From NCBI RefSeq assembly GCF_000159135.1, contig NZ_GG667528.1:87358-151357 (forward strand): a stretch of DNA of 64,000 nt. The letters run 5' to 3'. Positions within the stretch are counted from its first letter, which is position 1; the number at the start of each line of letters is the position of its first letter. This document shows, in pieces, positions 27,555-37,588 of this stretch. The position numbers and the translations under genes were made by a program. The notes beneath the pieces are model-generated. The model was not told where the DNA came from and did not search any database. It worked only from the letters and a program-made list of their open reading frames with translations. The stretch comes from Corynebacterium striatum ATCC 6940. GTDB taxonomy: Bacteria > Actinomycetota > Actinomycetes > Mycobacteriales > Mycobacteriaceae.

Positions 27555-28316
27555 ATGTCACGCTTTGAACCAGGAACTTTCACTCCCAATCCGCAGCGCG
27601 CCAGCGTATGGGCTATGGCCCGGGCACAGGGAGCTATCGAGTCAAAGCTGATGCTTCGCCACGGCGAGCAACAGCTGCTCAGCATCGTCATTCCGCTCGC
27701 GCTCCTTATCGGTGCGGCCCGCATGGAGAGCGTCACCGGCCAGGGACTCAAGGAAGTTTTCCCCATGGTCTTGGCTGTGGCCTCCACCAGTTCGGGATTT
27801 ACGGGTCAGGCTATTTCTCTTGCCTTTGACCGCCGCTACGGGGCGCTGAAGAGAACCGGCGCCTCCGGTGTACCCGCATGGACAATCATCGCGGGCAAGA
27901 TTGCCGCGGTCTTTTCCATGGTGGTTCTACAGGTGGTCGTGCTGGGTGGTGTTGCTTTTCTGCTAGGGCTGCGTGTTGGCCTCTCGGGGATCGTGCTCGC
28001 CTTGTTTACCCTCGTGCTGGGTGTGGCTTCCTTTACTGCACTAGGTTTGCTGCTCGGCGGAACCCTGAGCTCCGAGATGGTCCTCGCGGTGGCGAACCTC
28101 ATTTGGTTCATTCTCATGGGTGTTGTCGGTTGGGCCATGTATTCCCAGGGTCTCGGCAATGATGGGCTTCTTACGCTCGTTCCTACGGTCGCTATGGCAA
28201 GTGCGCTTAACGATGCCTTCAACAACATGTTTCCTTGGCAGGAACTGTTGGTCCTTATCGCATGGGCCGGGGCGGCGTCGTTTGCAGCGGTCCGTTGGTT
28301 CCGTTTCGAAGGCTAA
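27555..28316 (+). CDS. ABC-2 type exporter permease
   Basis: 253 residues, ATG at 27555 with AGGAG in the preceding stop region. Six hydrophobic helices (for example LLSIVIPLALLIGAARM and VFSMVVLQVVVLGGVAFLLG) and the RYGALKRTGASGVPAW loop fit the ABC-2 membrane subunit. It partners the ATPase directly upstream. No substrate can be assigned. Confidence 0.85.
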   Translation: MSRFEPGTFTPNPQRASVWAMARAQGAIESKLMLRHGEQQLLSIVIPLALLIGAARMESVTGQGLKEVFPMVLAVASTSSGFTGQAISLAFDRRYGALKRTGASGVPAWTIIAGKIAAVFSMVVLQVVVLGGVAFLLGLRVGLSGIVLALFTLVLGVASFTALGLLLGGTLSSEMVLAVANLIWFILMGVVGWAMYSQGLGNDGLLTLVPTVAMASALNDAFNNMFPWQELLVLIAWAGAASFAAVRWFRFEG

Positions 28317-28381
28317 ATGTGACTTTTGTCTTTTTCCCGGTTTCCAGCGTGAAGGGTTTCGTTCCGAGCGCACCCGCGCGG

Positions 28382-28387
28382 TAGTCT
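28382..28387 (+). promoter_or_regulatory. Leaderless -10 box of ctaA
   Basis: TAGTCT ends 7 nt before the ctaA GTG; no Shine-Dalgarno is seen. Confidence 0.5.
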
Positions 28388-28394
28388 TTTTAAC

Positions 28395-29402
28395 GTGAAT
28401 TCCGGTAATAAAGTAACGACGTTCTTTCGCGAGGCGACGCCCACGATTAAGCAGCAGCGCCTCATCGCACTGATTCTGCTCATCTGCCAGGGTGGCATCA
28501 CGGTATCGGGCGCTATTGTCCGCGTTACTGGTTCGGGCCTTGGCTGTATCACCTGGCCGGAGTGCCACCCGGGTTCGCTGGTTCCGCTGTCCGGCGCGGC
28601 GCCGTGGATCCACCAGCTCATCGAGTTTGGTAACCGCCTGCTTACCTTCGTGGTTTCCGCCGCAGCCGTGGCCGCCATCGTCGCCATGCATATGGCTCGT
28701 CGCCGTACCGAGCTAAAGGTCTATGCCTGGCTCAACCTTGCCGGTATTATGGTCCAGGCCGTCATCGGCGCCATTTCCGTGTTCCTGAAGCTCAACTGGT
28801 GGGCCGTGGCGCTGCACTTCCTGCCGTCCATGATCTTGGTGTGGCTGGCTGCAATGCTCTACTCCCGCATCCTGGAGCCTGACGATGGAACTCCTACCCG
28901 TATGTTCCCGCAGGCAATCCGCGTCATGGCAGCGATGGCAACCATCGCCCTGGCAGTCGTATTGACCACCGGCACCATGGTTACCGGCTCCGGAGTTCAC
29001 TCCGGCGACGATGGCGTAGGCATGGAAGGTCGCCTTAACGTCGACACTGAATTCATGGCTGTCGTACACGCTATGTGCATGTACGCCTACTTGGCCTTGA
29101 CGCTCATCGTCGTCTTCATGCTCTACCGCTTCCGCGCCTCCGAGCTGGCCAAGAAGGCGGGCTGGGTGCTCATCGCCTGCATCTTGGTCCAATGGGGCAT
29201 CGGCGTAGCTCAGTTCTACATGCACATCCCACGCTGGACTGTTCCAATCCACATCGGCATGTCTTCGGTGGTTACCGCCTTTACCGCCCTGCTCTGGGCA
29301 CATGGATTACGTCGTACTGGTGGTTCGGAGAACCTTGTGACAGGTTCCCCCGCTGCCGAAGAAAAGTACACTGCGCGTCAAGCAGCGTTGGCGCAGCGTT
29401 GA
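28395..29402 (+). CDS. ctaA: Haem A synthase CtaA
   Basis: 335 residues, eight membrane helices. The first periplasmic loop carries the cysteine pair in GLGCITWPECHPGS, and conserved histidines lie in the helices (WIHQLIEFGNR, WAVALHFLPS, AVVHAMCMY, VPIHIGMSS). CtaA oxidises haem O to haem A for the aa3 cytochrome oxidase. GTG start at 28395 is leaderless. ctaB, the enzyme before it in the pathway, lies 1.2 kb away on the other strand. In M. tuberculosis the same position is held by Rv1456c. Confidence 0.92.
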   Translation: MNSGNKVTTFFREATPTIKQQRLIALILLICQGGITVSGAIVRVTGSGLGCITWPECHPGSLVPLSGAAPWIHQLIEFGNRLLTFVVSAAAVAAIVAMHMARRRTELKVYAWLNLAGIMVQAVIGAISVFLKLNWWAVALHFLPSMILVWLAAMLYSRILEPDDGTPTRMFPQAIRVMAAMATIALAVVLTTGTMVTGSGVHSGDDGVGMEGRLNVDTEFMAVVHAMCMYAYLALTLIVVFMLYRFRASELAKKAGWVLIACILVQWGIGVAQFYMHIPRWTVPIHIGMSSVVTAFTALLWAHGLRRTGGSENLVTGSPAAEEKYTARQAALAQR

Positions 29403-29443
29403 CAAAGTTAGCAAGCCGCTAGCATCTTCATTCCGTTCTTCGG

Positions 29444-29468
29444 GCCACCCCCTCGGAGGGCGGTTTTG
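29444..29468 (+). terminator. Terminator after ctaA
   Basis: A GC-rich stem (CCACCC ... GGGCGG, interrupted) is followed by TTTTG, 40 bp after the ctaA stop and ahead of the qor promoter. Confidence 0.55.
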
Positions 29469-29492
29469 CTGCATATACAGGCCGCGCTGGGA

Positions 29493-29498
29493 TAGCCT
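29493..29498 (+). promoter_or_regulatory. Leaderless -10 box of the quinone oxidoreductase gene
   Basis: TAGCCT ends 6 nt before the ATG at 29505, with no Shine-Dalgarno. Confidence 0.5.
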
Positions 29499-29504
29499 TT
29501 GTAT

Positions 29505-30476
29505 ATGTACGCAATTCAGGTCAACCAGACTGGCGGCCCAGAAGTTCTCGAGTATGTCGAGGTCCCGGCCCCCACTCCCACTGAGGATCAGGTGCTTGTC
29601 GACGTCATCGTTGCCGGCGTTAACTACATCGATACCTACTACCGCGCAGGAATCTACAACGCCGCCACACCATTCGTGCTTGGACTTGAAGGCACAGGCC
29701 GAGTCGTTCACGACCCAAAGGGAGAAATCGCCGAGGGAACCATGGTCGCTTGGGACCATGCTTTTGGTTCCTACGCTGAACAGGTCTGCGTATCCCGCGA
29801 CCGCATTGTTGCCGTGCCTGATGACTTCCCACCAGAGGTTGCAGGGTCAATGCTCTTGCAGGGCATGACGGCTCATTACCTGGCTAATGGTGTCTACCAG
29901 CTCGGCGAGGGCGCCTCCTGCCTGATTACTGCCGGCGCTGGCGGCGTTGGCCTCATCTTGACCCAGATGGCCAAGGCGCTGGGGGCCACCGTCTACACGG
30001 TCGTCTCCACCGATGAAAAGGAACAGCTCTCCTACGAAGCGGGTGCGGACCAAGTATTCCGCTACGGTGAGGGTCTGGCGGAGCAAGTGCGCCGCTTCAA
30101 CGGCGGCCGCGGAGTCGACGTCGTCTACGACGGCGTCGGCAAAGACACCTTCAACGAGTCCCTTGAGGTTGTCCGTCCACGCGGCACCGTGGCTCTGTTT
30201 GGCGCCGCATCCGGCCCAGTCCCGCCCATGGACCCACAGTTGCTCAACAAGCATGGCTCCATCTTCCTGACACGTCCTTCGCTGGGTGCCTGGACCGCTC
30301 AGGAGGGCGAATTCCAGATGCGCGCACAGGCAGTCGTCCAAGCCGTCACAGACGGCGCCGTCACCTTCAACGTGACCGCCTCTTATCCCCTCAAGGACGC
30401 TGCTCAGGCTCACCGGGACTTGCACGCCCGCAAGACCACCGGCTCGATTGTCCTGCGCGTGCGCGAGGACAACTAG
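29505..30476 (+). CDS. qor: NADPH:quinone oxidoreductase, zinc-independent MDR family
   Basis: 323 residues beginning MYAIQVNQTGGPEVLEY. The Rossmann motif TAGAGGVGLILTQMAKALGA binds NADPH, and VAGVNYIDTYYRAGIY is the quinone-reductase signature; zinc ligands of alcohol dehydrogenases are missing. The enzyme reduces quinones with NADPH. Start ATG 29505 is set by the -10 box; an in-frame TTG two codons upstream is unlikely. Matches cg1771/Rv1454c by position. The gene converges on ctaB across a strong bidirectional hairpin. Confidence 0.92.
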   Translation: MYAIQVNQTGGPEVLEYVEVPAPTPTEDQVLVDVIVAGVNYIDTYYRAGIYNAATPFVLGLEGTGRVVHDPKGEIAEGTMVAWDHAFGSYAEQVCVSRDRIVAVPDDFPPEVAGSMLLQGMTAHYLANGVYQLGEGASCLITAGAGGVGLILTQMAKALGATVYTVVSTDEKEQLSYEAGADQVFRYGEGLAEQVRRFNGGRGVDVVYDGVGKDTFNESLEVVRPRGTVALFGAASGPVPPMDPQLLNKHGSIFLTRPSLGAWTAQEGEFQMRAQAVVQAVTDGAVTFNVTASYPLKDAAQAHRDLHARKTTGSIVLRVREDN

Positions 30477-30490
30477 CGCAGAAATTCTAA

Positions 30491-30532
30491 GGCGCCGTAC
30501 TTAACGTACGGCGGTACTTAACGTACGGCGCC
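30491..30532. terminator. Bidirectional terminator between qor and ctaB
   Basis: GGCGCCGTAC (30491-30500) pairs perfectly with GTACGGCGCC (30523-30532). T-rich sequence follows in both directions. It serves the convergent qor and ctaB genes and contains a tandem duplication. Confidence 0.7.
30497..30530. repeat. 17-bp tandem duplication inside the terminator
   Basis: GTACTTAACGTACGGCG occurs twice head to tail (30497-30513 and 30514-30530) without a mismatch. One copy plus its flank already makes a hairpin, so the second copy looks like a recent duplication that enlarged the stem-loop. Confidence 0.95.
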
Positions 30533-30582
30533 GTTCTGCTTTCCTAAACATCCCTAGATGGCTTTTAAAGCTCCCCGAGAGC

Positions 30583-31527
30583 TTAGAACCAGGCGGTGGA
30601 CCAACCCAGCATGCTGCCGATGGATTCCCAACCGAGCACGGCATCAATAGACAGGCCGATGAAGAGAACCGAAAGGTAGTTGTTGGAGTAGATAAACAAG
30701 CGCATCGGCTTGACCTTCGCGCCGTTCTTCACGCCCTTATGCAGAGCTATAGCAATCCACAGGAAGACTGCACCTGAGACCACTGCGGCAATGAGGTAAA
30801 TCCACGAGGCAGCCGGAATGATGAGGAAAGTCACGATGACGGTGCCAACGGTGTACCAAACGATCTGGCGGGTGACCTCCACCTCTGGTGCCACGACGGG
30901 CAGCATCGGCACGCCTGCCTTGCGGTAGTCCTCCTTATACTTCATGGCCAGGGCCCACGTGTGCGGCGGGGTCCAGAAGAAGATGATGAGGAACAGGACG
31001 ATGGCCTGCCACCACTTGTCCGGCTCGCCGGCCGGGGCGTTGTCGCGGATGACCGCCCAGCCGACCATTGCCGGCATACAGCCTGCGAGGCCACCCCAGA
31101 CGATGTTCTGGGAGTTTCGCATTTTCAGGAACTTCGTATAGACGAACACGTAGAAGAAGTTCGTCAGGAGCACGAAGAAGGCTGCAAGCCACGAGTGCGC
31201 GAGTACGCCCAGCCAGAAGACGGAAAGAAACAGCATGATCCACGCGAAGATGGCTGCGTTACGGCGCGAAATCTTGGCGCGTACCAGCGGCCTTGCACGC
31301 GTGCGCTGCATCTTCTGGTCGATCTCATAGTCGACAACGTTGTTAAAAGTATGAGCAGCTGCCGCGCCCATCCAGCCGCCGAAGATGGTGGACAGAATCA
31401 GCCAGAAGTTATCCGTCACGGACTCGATTCCACGCTGTGCCTGGAGCATCGCCGGGATTGCGGCAACAAGGAGGAGCTCAATGATCCTCGGCTTCGTCAG
31501 CGCAAAATAGGCCTTGATCGTCTCCAA
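30583..31527 (-). CDS. ctaB: Protohaem IX farnesyltransferase (haem O synthase) CtaB
   Basis: 314 residues, UbiA-type membrane prenyltransferase. The Asp-rich motif [14 protein letters not shown] binds the Mg-diphosphate of farnesyl-PP, and a second conserved loop is [19 protein letters not shown]. About eight to nine hydrophobic helices. It converts haem B to haem O, which CtaA then oxidises. ATG at 31527. It is divergent from tkt over about 250 bp that holds promoters and no gene. Confidence 0.95.
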   Translation of the reverse strand: METIKAYFALTKPRIIELLLVAAIPAMLQAQRGIESVTDNFWLILSTIFGGWMGAAAAHTFNNVVDYEIDQKMQRTRARPLVRAKISRRNAAIFAWIMLFLSVFWLGVLAHSWLAAFFVLLTNFFYVFVYTKFLKMRNSQNIVWGGLAGCMPAMVGWAVIRDNAPAGEPDKWWQAIVLFLIIFFWTPPHTWALAMKYKEDYRKAGVPMLPVVAPEVEVTRQIVWYTVGTVIVTFLIIPAASWIYLIAAVVSGAVFLWIAIALHKGVKNGAKVKPMRLFIYSNNYLSVLFIGLSIDAVLGWESIGSMLGWSTAWF

Positions 31528-31727
31528 GGATTATTCCTCCAGTATCTGGCATGGGTGTATTTCAGCTGCCTGGGTAAGAGGCCGCAATGTAGTAGTCGGC
31601 TATTCGGGTTAAATAGTTCCCGCGCGCGGCCGTGGCTTCTTAACCATGCCAGCCTACAGTTTCTCAGACAGTTTCAATAATCCGCCACGGGCAAATGAAA
31701 ATCTCGTCACTGACAAATCAAAACCTC

Positions 31728-31733
31728 TAGACT
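31728..31733 (+). promoter_or_regulatory. Probable -10 box of the tkt operon
   Basis: TAGACT lies 45 nt before the tkt GTG, inside a small CCTC/GAGG inverted repeat. It is the best TANNNT match in the 250-bp ctaB-tkt gap. Confidence 0.4.
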
Positions 31734-31778
31734 TGAGGGGTCAATGAACATTCGAACCTAAAAGTGAGGCTTCCCACA

Positions 31779-33884
31779 GTGTCGCAAGAAAAGCTGTCCC
31801 CAGAACTGCAGGCCATGGTTGAACGCCGTTACCCGGCTGACTGGACCGACGTGGATACTCGCGCAGTAGATACTGTCCGTGTCCTGGCCGCGGACGCCGT
31901 CCAGAAGTGCGGTTCCGGCCACCCGGGTACCGCGATGTCGCTGGCGCCCCTCGCCTACACGCTCTACCAGCGCGTCATTAATCACGACCCTAACGATGTG
32001 AAGTGGGCTGGCCGTGACCGCTTTGTCCTCTCCGTTGGCCACTCCTCGCTGACCCAGTACATCCAGCTTTACCTCGGCGGCTTCGGTCTCGAGCTTGATG
32101 ACCTCAAGTCCCTGCGTACCTGGGGCTCGCTGACCCCGGGCCACCCGGAGGTTAACCACACCGATGGTGTTGAAATCACCACCGGCCCGCTCGGCCAGGG
32201 CCTGGCCTCCGCAGTGGGCATGGCCATGGCTTCCCGCAAGGAGCGCGGCCTTTTCGACGCGTCCGCACCCGCAGGCGAGTCCCCTTTCGATCACCACGTC
32301 TACGTCATCGCGTCCGATGGTGACCTGCAAGAGGGCGTTACCGCAGAGGCCTCTTCCCTCGCGGGGACGCAGAAGCTCGGCAACCTGATCGTATTCTGGG
32401 ATGACAACCGCATCTCCATCGAGGACGATACGAACATCGCGTTCAACGAGGACGTCGTCAAGCGCTACGAGGCATATGGCTGGCACGTACAGACCGTGGA
32501 ATCCGGCGAGGACGTCGTAGCCCTCGAAGCCGCCGCCAAGGCTGCGCGTGAGGAGACCGAGCGTCCTTCCTTCATCCGCGTCAAGACCGTCATCGGTTAC
32601 CCGGCACCTAACAAGATGAACACCGGTGGCGTACACGGTGCCGCCTTGGGTGACGACGAAGTCGCCGCAACCAAGGAAGTCCTAGGCTTCGACCCAGCAC
32701 AGACCTTCGAGGTCTCCGACGAGGTCATTAACCACACCCGCAAGCTGCGCGAGCGCGGTGCTCAGGCCCACGTCGAGTGGCAGGAAAAGTTCGATGCTTG
32801 GGCTTCCGCTAATCCGGAGGCAAAGGCCCTCTTCGACCGCATGCAGGCCCGCGAGCTGCCAGAAAACTTTGATACTGAGCTTCCGACCTGGGATGCCGGC
32901 GAATCCGTAGCCACCCGTAAAGCTTCTGAAGCTACCATTCAGGCACTGGCTGCTGCTGTACCGGAGATGTGGGGCGGCTCCGCTGACCTTGCAGGCTCCA
33001 ACAACACCGTTATCAAGGGTGCCGAGTCCTTCGGCCCAGAGTCCATCACCACTGGCGCTTGGAATGCCCAGCCATACGGCCGCAACCTCCACTTTGGTAT
33101 CCGTGAGCACGCCATGGCCGCCATCATGAACGGCATCGCCCTACACGGAAACACCCGCGTGTACGGCGGTACCTTCCTCATCTTCTCTGAGTACCAGTAC
33201 CCTGCCGTGCGTCTAGGCGCCTTGATGTCTACTGACACCTACTACGTGTGGACCCACGACTCCATCGGCTTGGGCGAGGACGGCCCGACCCACCAGCCGG
33301 TAGAAACGCTCGCCGCACTGCGCGCTATTCCGAACCTCTCCGTCATCCGTCCGGCAGACGCCAACGAGACCGCGCAGGCATGGGCCGCTGCATTCGAGTA
33401 CAAGGCTGCTCCAAAGGGCCTGGCGCTGTCCCGCCAGAACCTGCCTGTTCTCGAGGGCACCAAGGAGAAGGCACGCGACGGCGTTCGCCGCGGCGCTTAC
33501 GTTCTGGTCGAAGGTTCCAAGGAAATGCCAGACGTCATCCTCATGGCAACCGGTTCCGAGGTTAAGCTCGCGGTCGAGGCAGCCCAACAGCTCGAATCCG
33601 AGGGCACCGCAGCCCGCGTCGTTTCGGCTCCGTGCCTTGAGTGGTTCGACGAGCAGGACGACGCCTACCGCGAGTCCGTTCTGCCTTCCGCTGTCCGCGC
33701 CCGCGTCTCCGTCGAGGCAGGCCTGGCAATGCCATGGCACAAGTACACCGGCACCTTCGGCCGCAATGTCTCCCTCGAGCACTTCGGCGCTTCTGCCCCA
33801 GCAGAGGAGCTCTTTGAGAAGTTCGGCTTCACTACCGCTGCGGTAGTCGACGCCGCCCGCGAATCCATCACCGCAAGCAAGTAA
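31779..33884 (+). CDS. tkt: Transketolase
   Basis: 701 residues from GTG 31779, which has GTGAGG about 9 nt upstream; an in-frame GTG at 31764 is part of that site. Thiamine-diphosphate enzyme of the non-oxidative pentose phosphate path. Marks are [32 protein letters not shown] for the cofactor diphosphate, and the C-terminal transketolase motif [19 protein letters not shown]. First gene of the tkt-tal-zwf-opcA-pgl series typical of the genus; tal starts 7 bp later. Confidence 0.97.
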   Translation: MSQEKLSPELQAMVERRYPADWTDVDTRAVDTVRVLAADAVQKCGSGHPGTAMSLAPLAYTLYQRVINHDPNDVKWAGRDRFVLSVGHSSLTQYIQLYLGGFGLELDDLKSLRTWGSLTPGHPEVNHTDGVEITTGPLGQGLASAVGMAMASRKERGLFDASAPAGESPFDHHVYVIASDGDLQEGVTAEASSLAGTQKLGNLIVFWDDNRISIEDDTNIAFNEDVVKRYEAYGWHVQTVESGEDVVALEAAAKAAREETERPSFIRVKTVIGYPAPNKMNTGGVHGAALGDDEVAATKEVLGFDPAQTFEVSDEVINHTRKLRERGAQAHVEWQEKFDAWASANPEAKALFDRMQARELPENFDTELPTWDAGESVATRKASEATIQALAAAVPEMWGGSADLAGSNNTVIKGAESFGPESITTGAWNAQPYGRNLHFGIREHAMAAIMNGIALHGNTRVYGGTFLIFSEYQYPAVRLGALMSTDTYYVWTHDSIGLGEDGPTHQPVETLAALRAIPNLSVIRPADANETAQAWAAAFEYKAAPKGLALSRQNLPVLEGTKEKARDGVRRGAYVLVEGSKEMPDVILMATGSEVKLAVEAAQQLESEGTAARVVSAPCLEWFDEQDDAYRESVLPSAVRARVSVEAGLAMPWHKYTGTFGRNVSLEHFGASAPAEELFEKFGFTTAAVVDAARESITASK

Positions 33885-33891
33885 GGAAAGC

Positions 33892-34974
33892 ATGTCTCAC
33901 ATTGACGAACTAGCACAGCTCGGTACCTCCACGTGGCTCGACGACCTCTCCCGCGAGAGGCTGGAGTCCGGCAACTTGGCGGAGATCATCAAGACCAAGT
34001 CCATCGTGGGTGTTACCACCAACCCGGCAATCTTCGCGGCGGCGATGTCGAAGGGCACCGCGTACAATTCCGCGATTACTGCACTGAAGGAAGAGGGCGC
34101 CAAGGCTGACGACGCCGTCTACTCCCTGGCGATCGACGACGTCGCCAATGCTTGCGATCTCTTCGCCGGCATCTACAAGGCATCTGAAGGCCGCGACGGC
34201 CGCGTGTCCATCGAGGTGGATCCGCGCATTTCTGCAGATACCCAGGCCACCATCCAGCAGGCTCGTGAGCTGTGGGCGCGCGTCAACCGCCCGAACCTGA
34301 TGATCAAGATTCCGGCAACGGACGGCTCGCTGCCGGCTATCGCAGACGCGCTTGCCGACGGCATCTCGGTCAACGTCACCTTGATCTTCTCCGTGGAGCG
34401 CTACGCCCAGGTCATCGATGCGTTCAAAAAGGGCATCAAGCGCGCTGCTGAGGCAGGTCATGACGTATCCAAGATTCACTCGGTCGCGTCCTTCTTCGTT
34501 TCCCGTCTAGATACTGAGGTGGACAAGCGCCTCGAGACCATCGGCACGCCGGAAGCTCTCGCGGCACGTGGCAAAGCGGGCGTCGCCAATGCGCAGCGTG
34601 CTTACGCCCTTTTCGAGGAAGAATTGCTCAACTCGGATGATCTTCCAGAGGGCGCAAACGTGCAGCGCCCACTGTGGGCATCTACCGGCGTGAAGAACCC
34701 GGAGTACCCAGCAACGCTGTACGTTTCCGAGCTTGCTGGCCCGCACACGGTCAACACCATGCCGGAAAAGACCATTGATGCGGTCCTTTCCGAAGGTAAC
34801 CTGCACGGTGACACCCTCTCCGGAGCGAAGGCTGAAGCAGATGCAGTATTCGCTGAGCTCGAGGATTTGGGCATCGACTTCCAGGACGTGTTCGCAGTGC
34901 TGGAGAAGGAAGGCGTCGACAAGTTCGTCGCGGCTTGGGATGAGCTGCTCGAGTCCATGGCTGCTCGCCTTTAA
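33892..34974 (+). CDS. tal: Transaldolase
   Basis: 360 residues. Marks are [17 protein letters not shown], the Schiff-base lysine in [13 protein letters not shown] and the [17 protein letters not shown] strand. This is the longer actinobacterial type. It links the pentose phosphate path to glycolysis. GGAAAG lies just before ATG 33892; only 7 bp separate it from tkt. A strong hairpin follows. Confidence 0.97.
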   Translation: MSHIDELAQLGTSTWLDDLSRERLESGNLAEIIKTKSIVGVTTNPAIFAAAMSKGTAYNSAITALKEEGAKADDAVYSLAIDDVANACDLFAGIYKASEGRDGRVSIEVDPRISADTQATIQQARELWARVNRPNLMIKIPATDGSLPAIADALADGISVNVTLIFSVERYAQVIDAFKKGIKRAAEAGHDVSKIHSVASFFVSRLDTEVDKRLETIGTPEALAARGKAGVANAQRAYALFEEELLNSDDLPEGANVQRPLWASTGVKNPEYPATLYVSELAGPHTVNTMPEKTIDAVLSEGNLHGDTLSGAKAEADAVFAELEDLGIDFQDVFAVLEKEGVDKFVAAWDELLESMAARL

Positions 34975-34993
34975 CTAAAGAATTCTTCGCCTT

Positions 34994-35023
34994 GCGCCCC
35001 GCTGACTAACCTCAGCGGGGCGC
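34994..35023 (+). terminator. Strong hairpin between tal and zwf
   Basis: GCGCCCCGCTGA (34994-35005) pairs perfectly with TCAGCGGGGCGC (35012-35023), a 12-bp stem with a 6-nt loop. The tail TTGTCGCT is only partly T-rich, so read-through to zwf is possible. A TAGAAT box (35031-35036) right after it may give zwf its own promoter. Confidence 0.75.
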
Positions 35024-35071
35024 TTGTCGCTAGAATGTGTCGCTGGACAAAGATTTGGGAAAGGAAACCCT

Positions 35072-36604
35072 GTGACGGAATCGAGCGCCTGGGTAAATCC
35101 ACTGCGCAACGAGAAGGATAAGCGCCTCCCGCGCATCGCCGGCCCTTCCGGCATGGTTATCTTCGGGGTAACCGGCGACCTCGCCTACAAAAAGCTGCTG
35201 CCAGCTATCTACGACCTTGCCAACCGCGGCCTCTTGCCCGCGGGCTTTACTTTGGTAGGCTACGGACGCCGCGACTGGGACAAGGACGCTTTTGCCGAGT
35301 ATGTGCTGGGAGCCGTCAAGGCTGGCGCCCGCACCAAGTTCAACGAACATGTTTGGCAGCACCTAGTCCAAGGCATTGAGTTCGTGCATGGCGCTTTTGA
35401 CGACGCTGGCTTCGACGGCCTTTCTGCTCGCCTCGCGGAGCTCGATACCTCACGCGGTACCGGCGGCAACTGGGCTTATTACTTGTCTGTCCCACCAGAG
35501 TTCTTCTCGAGCATCTGCCACCAACTCGAGCGTGTGGGTATGGCGAACAGCGCTAACGACTCGTGGCGCCGCGTCATTATTGAAAAACCTTTCGGTCACA
35601 ACCAGGAATCCGCGCGCAAGCTCAACGAAATCGTCAATGCAGTGTTCCCCGAGTCCTCGGTCTTCCGTATTGACCACTACTTGGGCAAGGAAACCGTACA
35701 AAACATCATGGCTCTGCGCTTTGCCAACCAGATTTTCGAGCCGATGTGGAACGCGCATTACATCGACCACGTGCAGATTACGATGGCTGAGGACATCGGC
35801 CTCGGTGGCCGCGCTGGCTACTACGACGGAATCGGCGCTGCCCGTGACGTCATCCAAAACCACCTGCTGCAGCTGCTCGCGCTCGTTGCAATGGAGGAAC
35901 CATCCTCATTCGAGCCGGAAGCTCTGCAGGCCGAAAAGATCAAGGTGCTGCGTGCGACGCAGCCGGTGCACCCGCTGAACAAAACCACTGCCCGCGGCCA
36001 GTACTCGGCCGGCTGGCAGGGCTCTGAGTACGTGCGCGGGCTTCGCGAAGAGGAGGGATTCGATCCTGCCTCCACAACCGAGACTTATGCTGCCTGCACC
36101 CTCGAGGTAAATTCGCGCCGCTGGGCAGGTGTTCCTTTCTACCTGCGCACCGGCAAGCGCCTGGGCCGTCGCGTCACGGAGATCGCTTTAGTCTTCAAGA
36201 CCGCGCCGCACCAGCCTTTCCACAAGGGCCAAGCCGAGTCGCTGGGGCAGAACGCCGTGGTCATCCGTGTCCAGCCTGACGAGGGCGTTACCATGCGCTT
36301 CGGCTCGAAGGTGCCTGGTTCCACCATGGAGGTTCGCGATGTGAACATGGACTTTGCCTACGCGGAGGCCTTCACTGAAGAGTCCCCCGAAGCCTACGAG
36401 CGTCTCATCCTCGATGCCCTCCTCGACGAGTCCTCCCTCTTCCCCACCAACGAAGAGGTTGAGCTGTCCTGGTCCATCCTCGATCCCATCATCGAGTACT
36501 GGTCCAAAGCTGGCCAACCTGAGGAATACCCCGCGGGAACGTGGGGCCCTGAGTCTGCCAATACGATGTTGCGCCGCCGGGGCCACTCCTGGCGCCGACC
36601 ATAA
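35072..36604 (+). CDS. zwf: Glucose-6-phosphate 1-dehydrogenase
   Basis: 510 residues from GTG 35072, with AAGGAAA 7 nt upstream; TTG/ATG-like codons further up fall within the leader. NADP site GVTGDLAYKKLLPAIYDLA, substrate motif RIDHYLGKETVQNIM (active-site His/Lys), and the C-terminal beta+alpha domain. First step of the oxidative pentose phosphate path and main NADPH source. In C. glutamicum it works as a complex with OpcA, encoded 12 bp downstream. Confidence 0.97.
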   Translation: MTESSAWVNPLRNEKDKRLPRIAGPSGMVIFGVTGDLAYKKLLPAIYDLANRGLLPAGFTLVGYGRRDWDKDAFAEYVLGAVKAGARTKFNEHVWQHLVQGIEFVHGAFDDAGFDGLSARLAELDTSRGTGGNWAYYLSVPPEFFSSICHQLERVGMANSANDSWRRVIIEKPFGHNQESARKLNEIVNAVFPESSVFRIDHYLGKETVQNIMALRFANQIFEPMWNAHYIDHVQITMAEDIGLGGRAGYYDGIGAARDVIQNHLLQLLALVAMEEPSSFEPEALQAEKIKVLRATQPVHPLNKTTARGQYSAGWQGSEYVRGLREEEGFDPASTTETYAACTLEVNSRRWAGVPFYLRTGKRLGRRVTEIALVFKTAPHQPFHKGQAESLGQNAVVIRVQPDEGVTMRFGSKVPGSTMEVRDVNMDFAYAEAFTEESPEAYERLILDALLDESSLFPTNEEVELSWSILDPIIEYWSKAGQPEEYPAGTWGPESANTMLRRRGHSWRRP

Positions 36605-36616
36605 GGAGAAGAAGCG

Positions 36617-37549
36617 TTGATTATTCCATTGCCTGACACCACGACGCGCAAGATCTCCAAGAAGCTCGTTGAGGCCCAAGAACACTACACCTTGACCACC
36701 GGCCGCGTGCTGACCCTCATCGTTGCTGCCAACGAAGGCGACGACATCGAGGCGATTCTTTCCTCCGTGCGCGACGCCTCCCATGAGCACCCGTCACGCG
36801 TGCTCGTGGTCATTGCTGGTTCCCACTTGGAAGAAACTCATCTCGATGCCGAGCTACGCGTCGGTGGCGAGGCTGGTGCTTCGGAGATCGTGGTCATGCA
36901 CTTGAAGGGAGCTCTGTCTGCGCAGGCCGAATCCGTAGTCACTCCGCTGCTACTCCCGGATACCCCGATTGTGGCGTGGTGGCCCACGAAGTGCCCGGAG
37001 CACCCTGCCCGCAGCCCGATTGGCAAGCTCGCGCAGCGCCGTATTACCAACGTGGCCTATGGCGAGGGCGCAACACACGAAGAACTGATGCAGCTCTCCC
37101 ACGGGTACACCCCGGGTGATTCTGATATGTCCTGGGCCGCCATTACGCTGTGGCGCGGAATCGTGGCCTCGGCCCTAGACCGCCACCCTCATGAACCGGT
37201 CGAGTCAGTAGAAGTATGCGGGGCACAACTCAACCCAGCAGCGGACTTTGCTGCAGGCTGGCTTCTCGACGCCCTGAGCGTTCCAGTGCACCGCAACGTC
37301 ACGCAGTCGCCGGAAAAAGGTTCCTTCCCCATTCATTCTTTGCGCTTCAACCGCGTATCTTCCCACGTCACTGTGGAAGTGGTCGACGCAGGAACTGTTC
37401 GCGTACAAGTTCCTGGCTCTCCGGACTCTCTGGTCTCTTTGGGCATCCGTTCACAGGCGGAGGTCCTTTCTGAAGAGCTACGTCATCTCGATTCCGACAA
37501 GACATACGCGCATACGCTTCGAGCTTTGCCGCGCGTGGACTACAGTTAG
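36617..37549 (+). CDS. opcA: Glucose-6-phosphate dehydrogenase assembly protein OpcA
   Basis: 310 residues. TTG start at 36617, chosen because AAGGAG ends 9 nt before it and the sequence MIIPLPDTTTRKISKKL aligns with the C. glutamicum protein from its first residues. Marks are VTPLLLPDTPIVAWWPTKCP and PIGKLAQRRITN. It is needed for active Zwf assembly and allosteric control. Soluble. Sits between zwf and pgl as in all corynebacteria and mycobacteria. Confidence 0.95.
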   Translation: MIIPLPDTTTRKISKKLVEAQEHYTLTTGRVLTLIVAANEGDDIEAILSSVRDASHEHPSRVLVVIAGSHLEETHLDAELRVGGEAGASEIVVMHLKGALSAQAESVVTPLLLPDTPIVAWWPTKCPEHPARSPIGKLAQRRITNVAYGEGATHEELMQLSHGYTPGDSDMSWAAITLWRGIVASALDRHPHEPVESVEVCGAQLNPAADFAAGWLLDALSVPVHRNVTQSPEKGSFPIHSLRFNRVSSHVTVEVVDAGTVRVQVPGSPDSLVSLGIRSQAEVLSEELRHLDSDKTYAHTLRALPRVDYS

Positions 37550-37588
37550 CCCTACTACTATTTTTTGACCCTTAAGGATCTCACTGAC

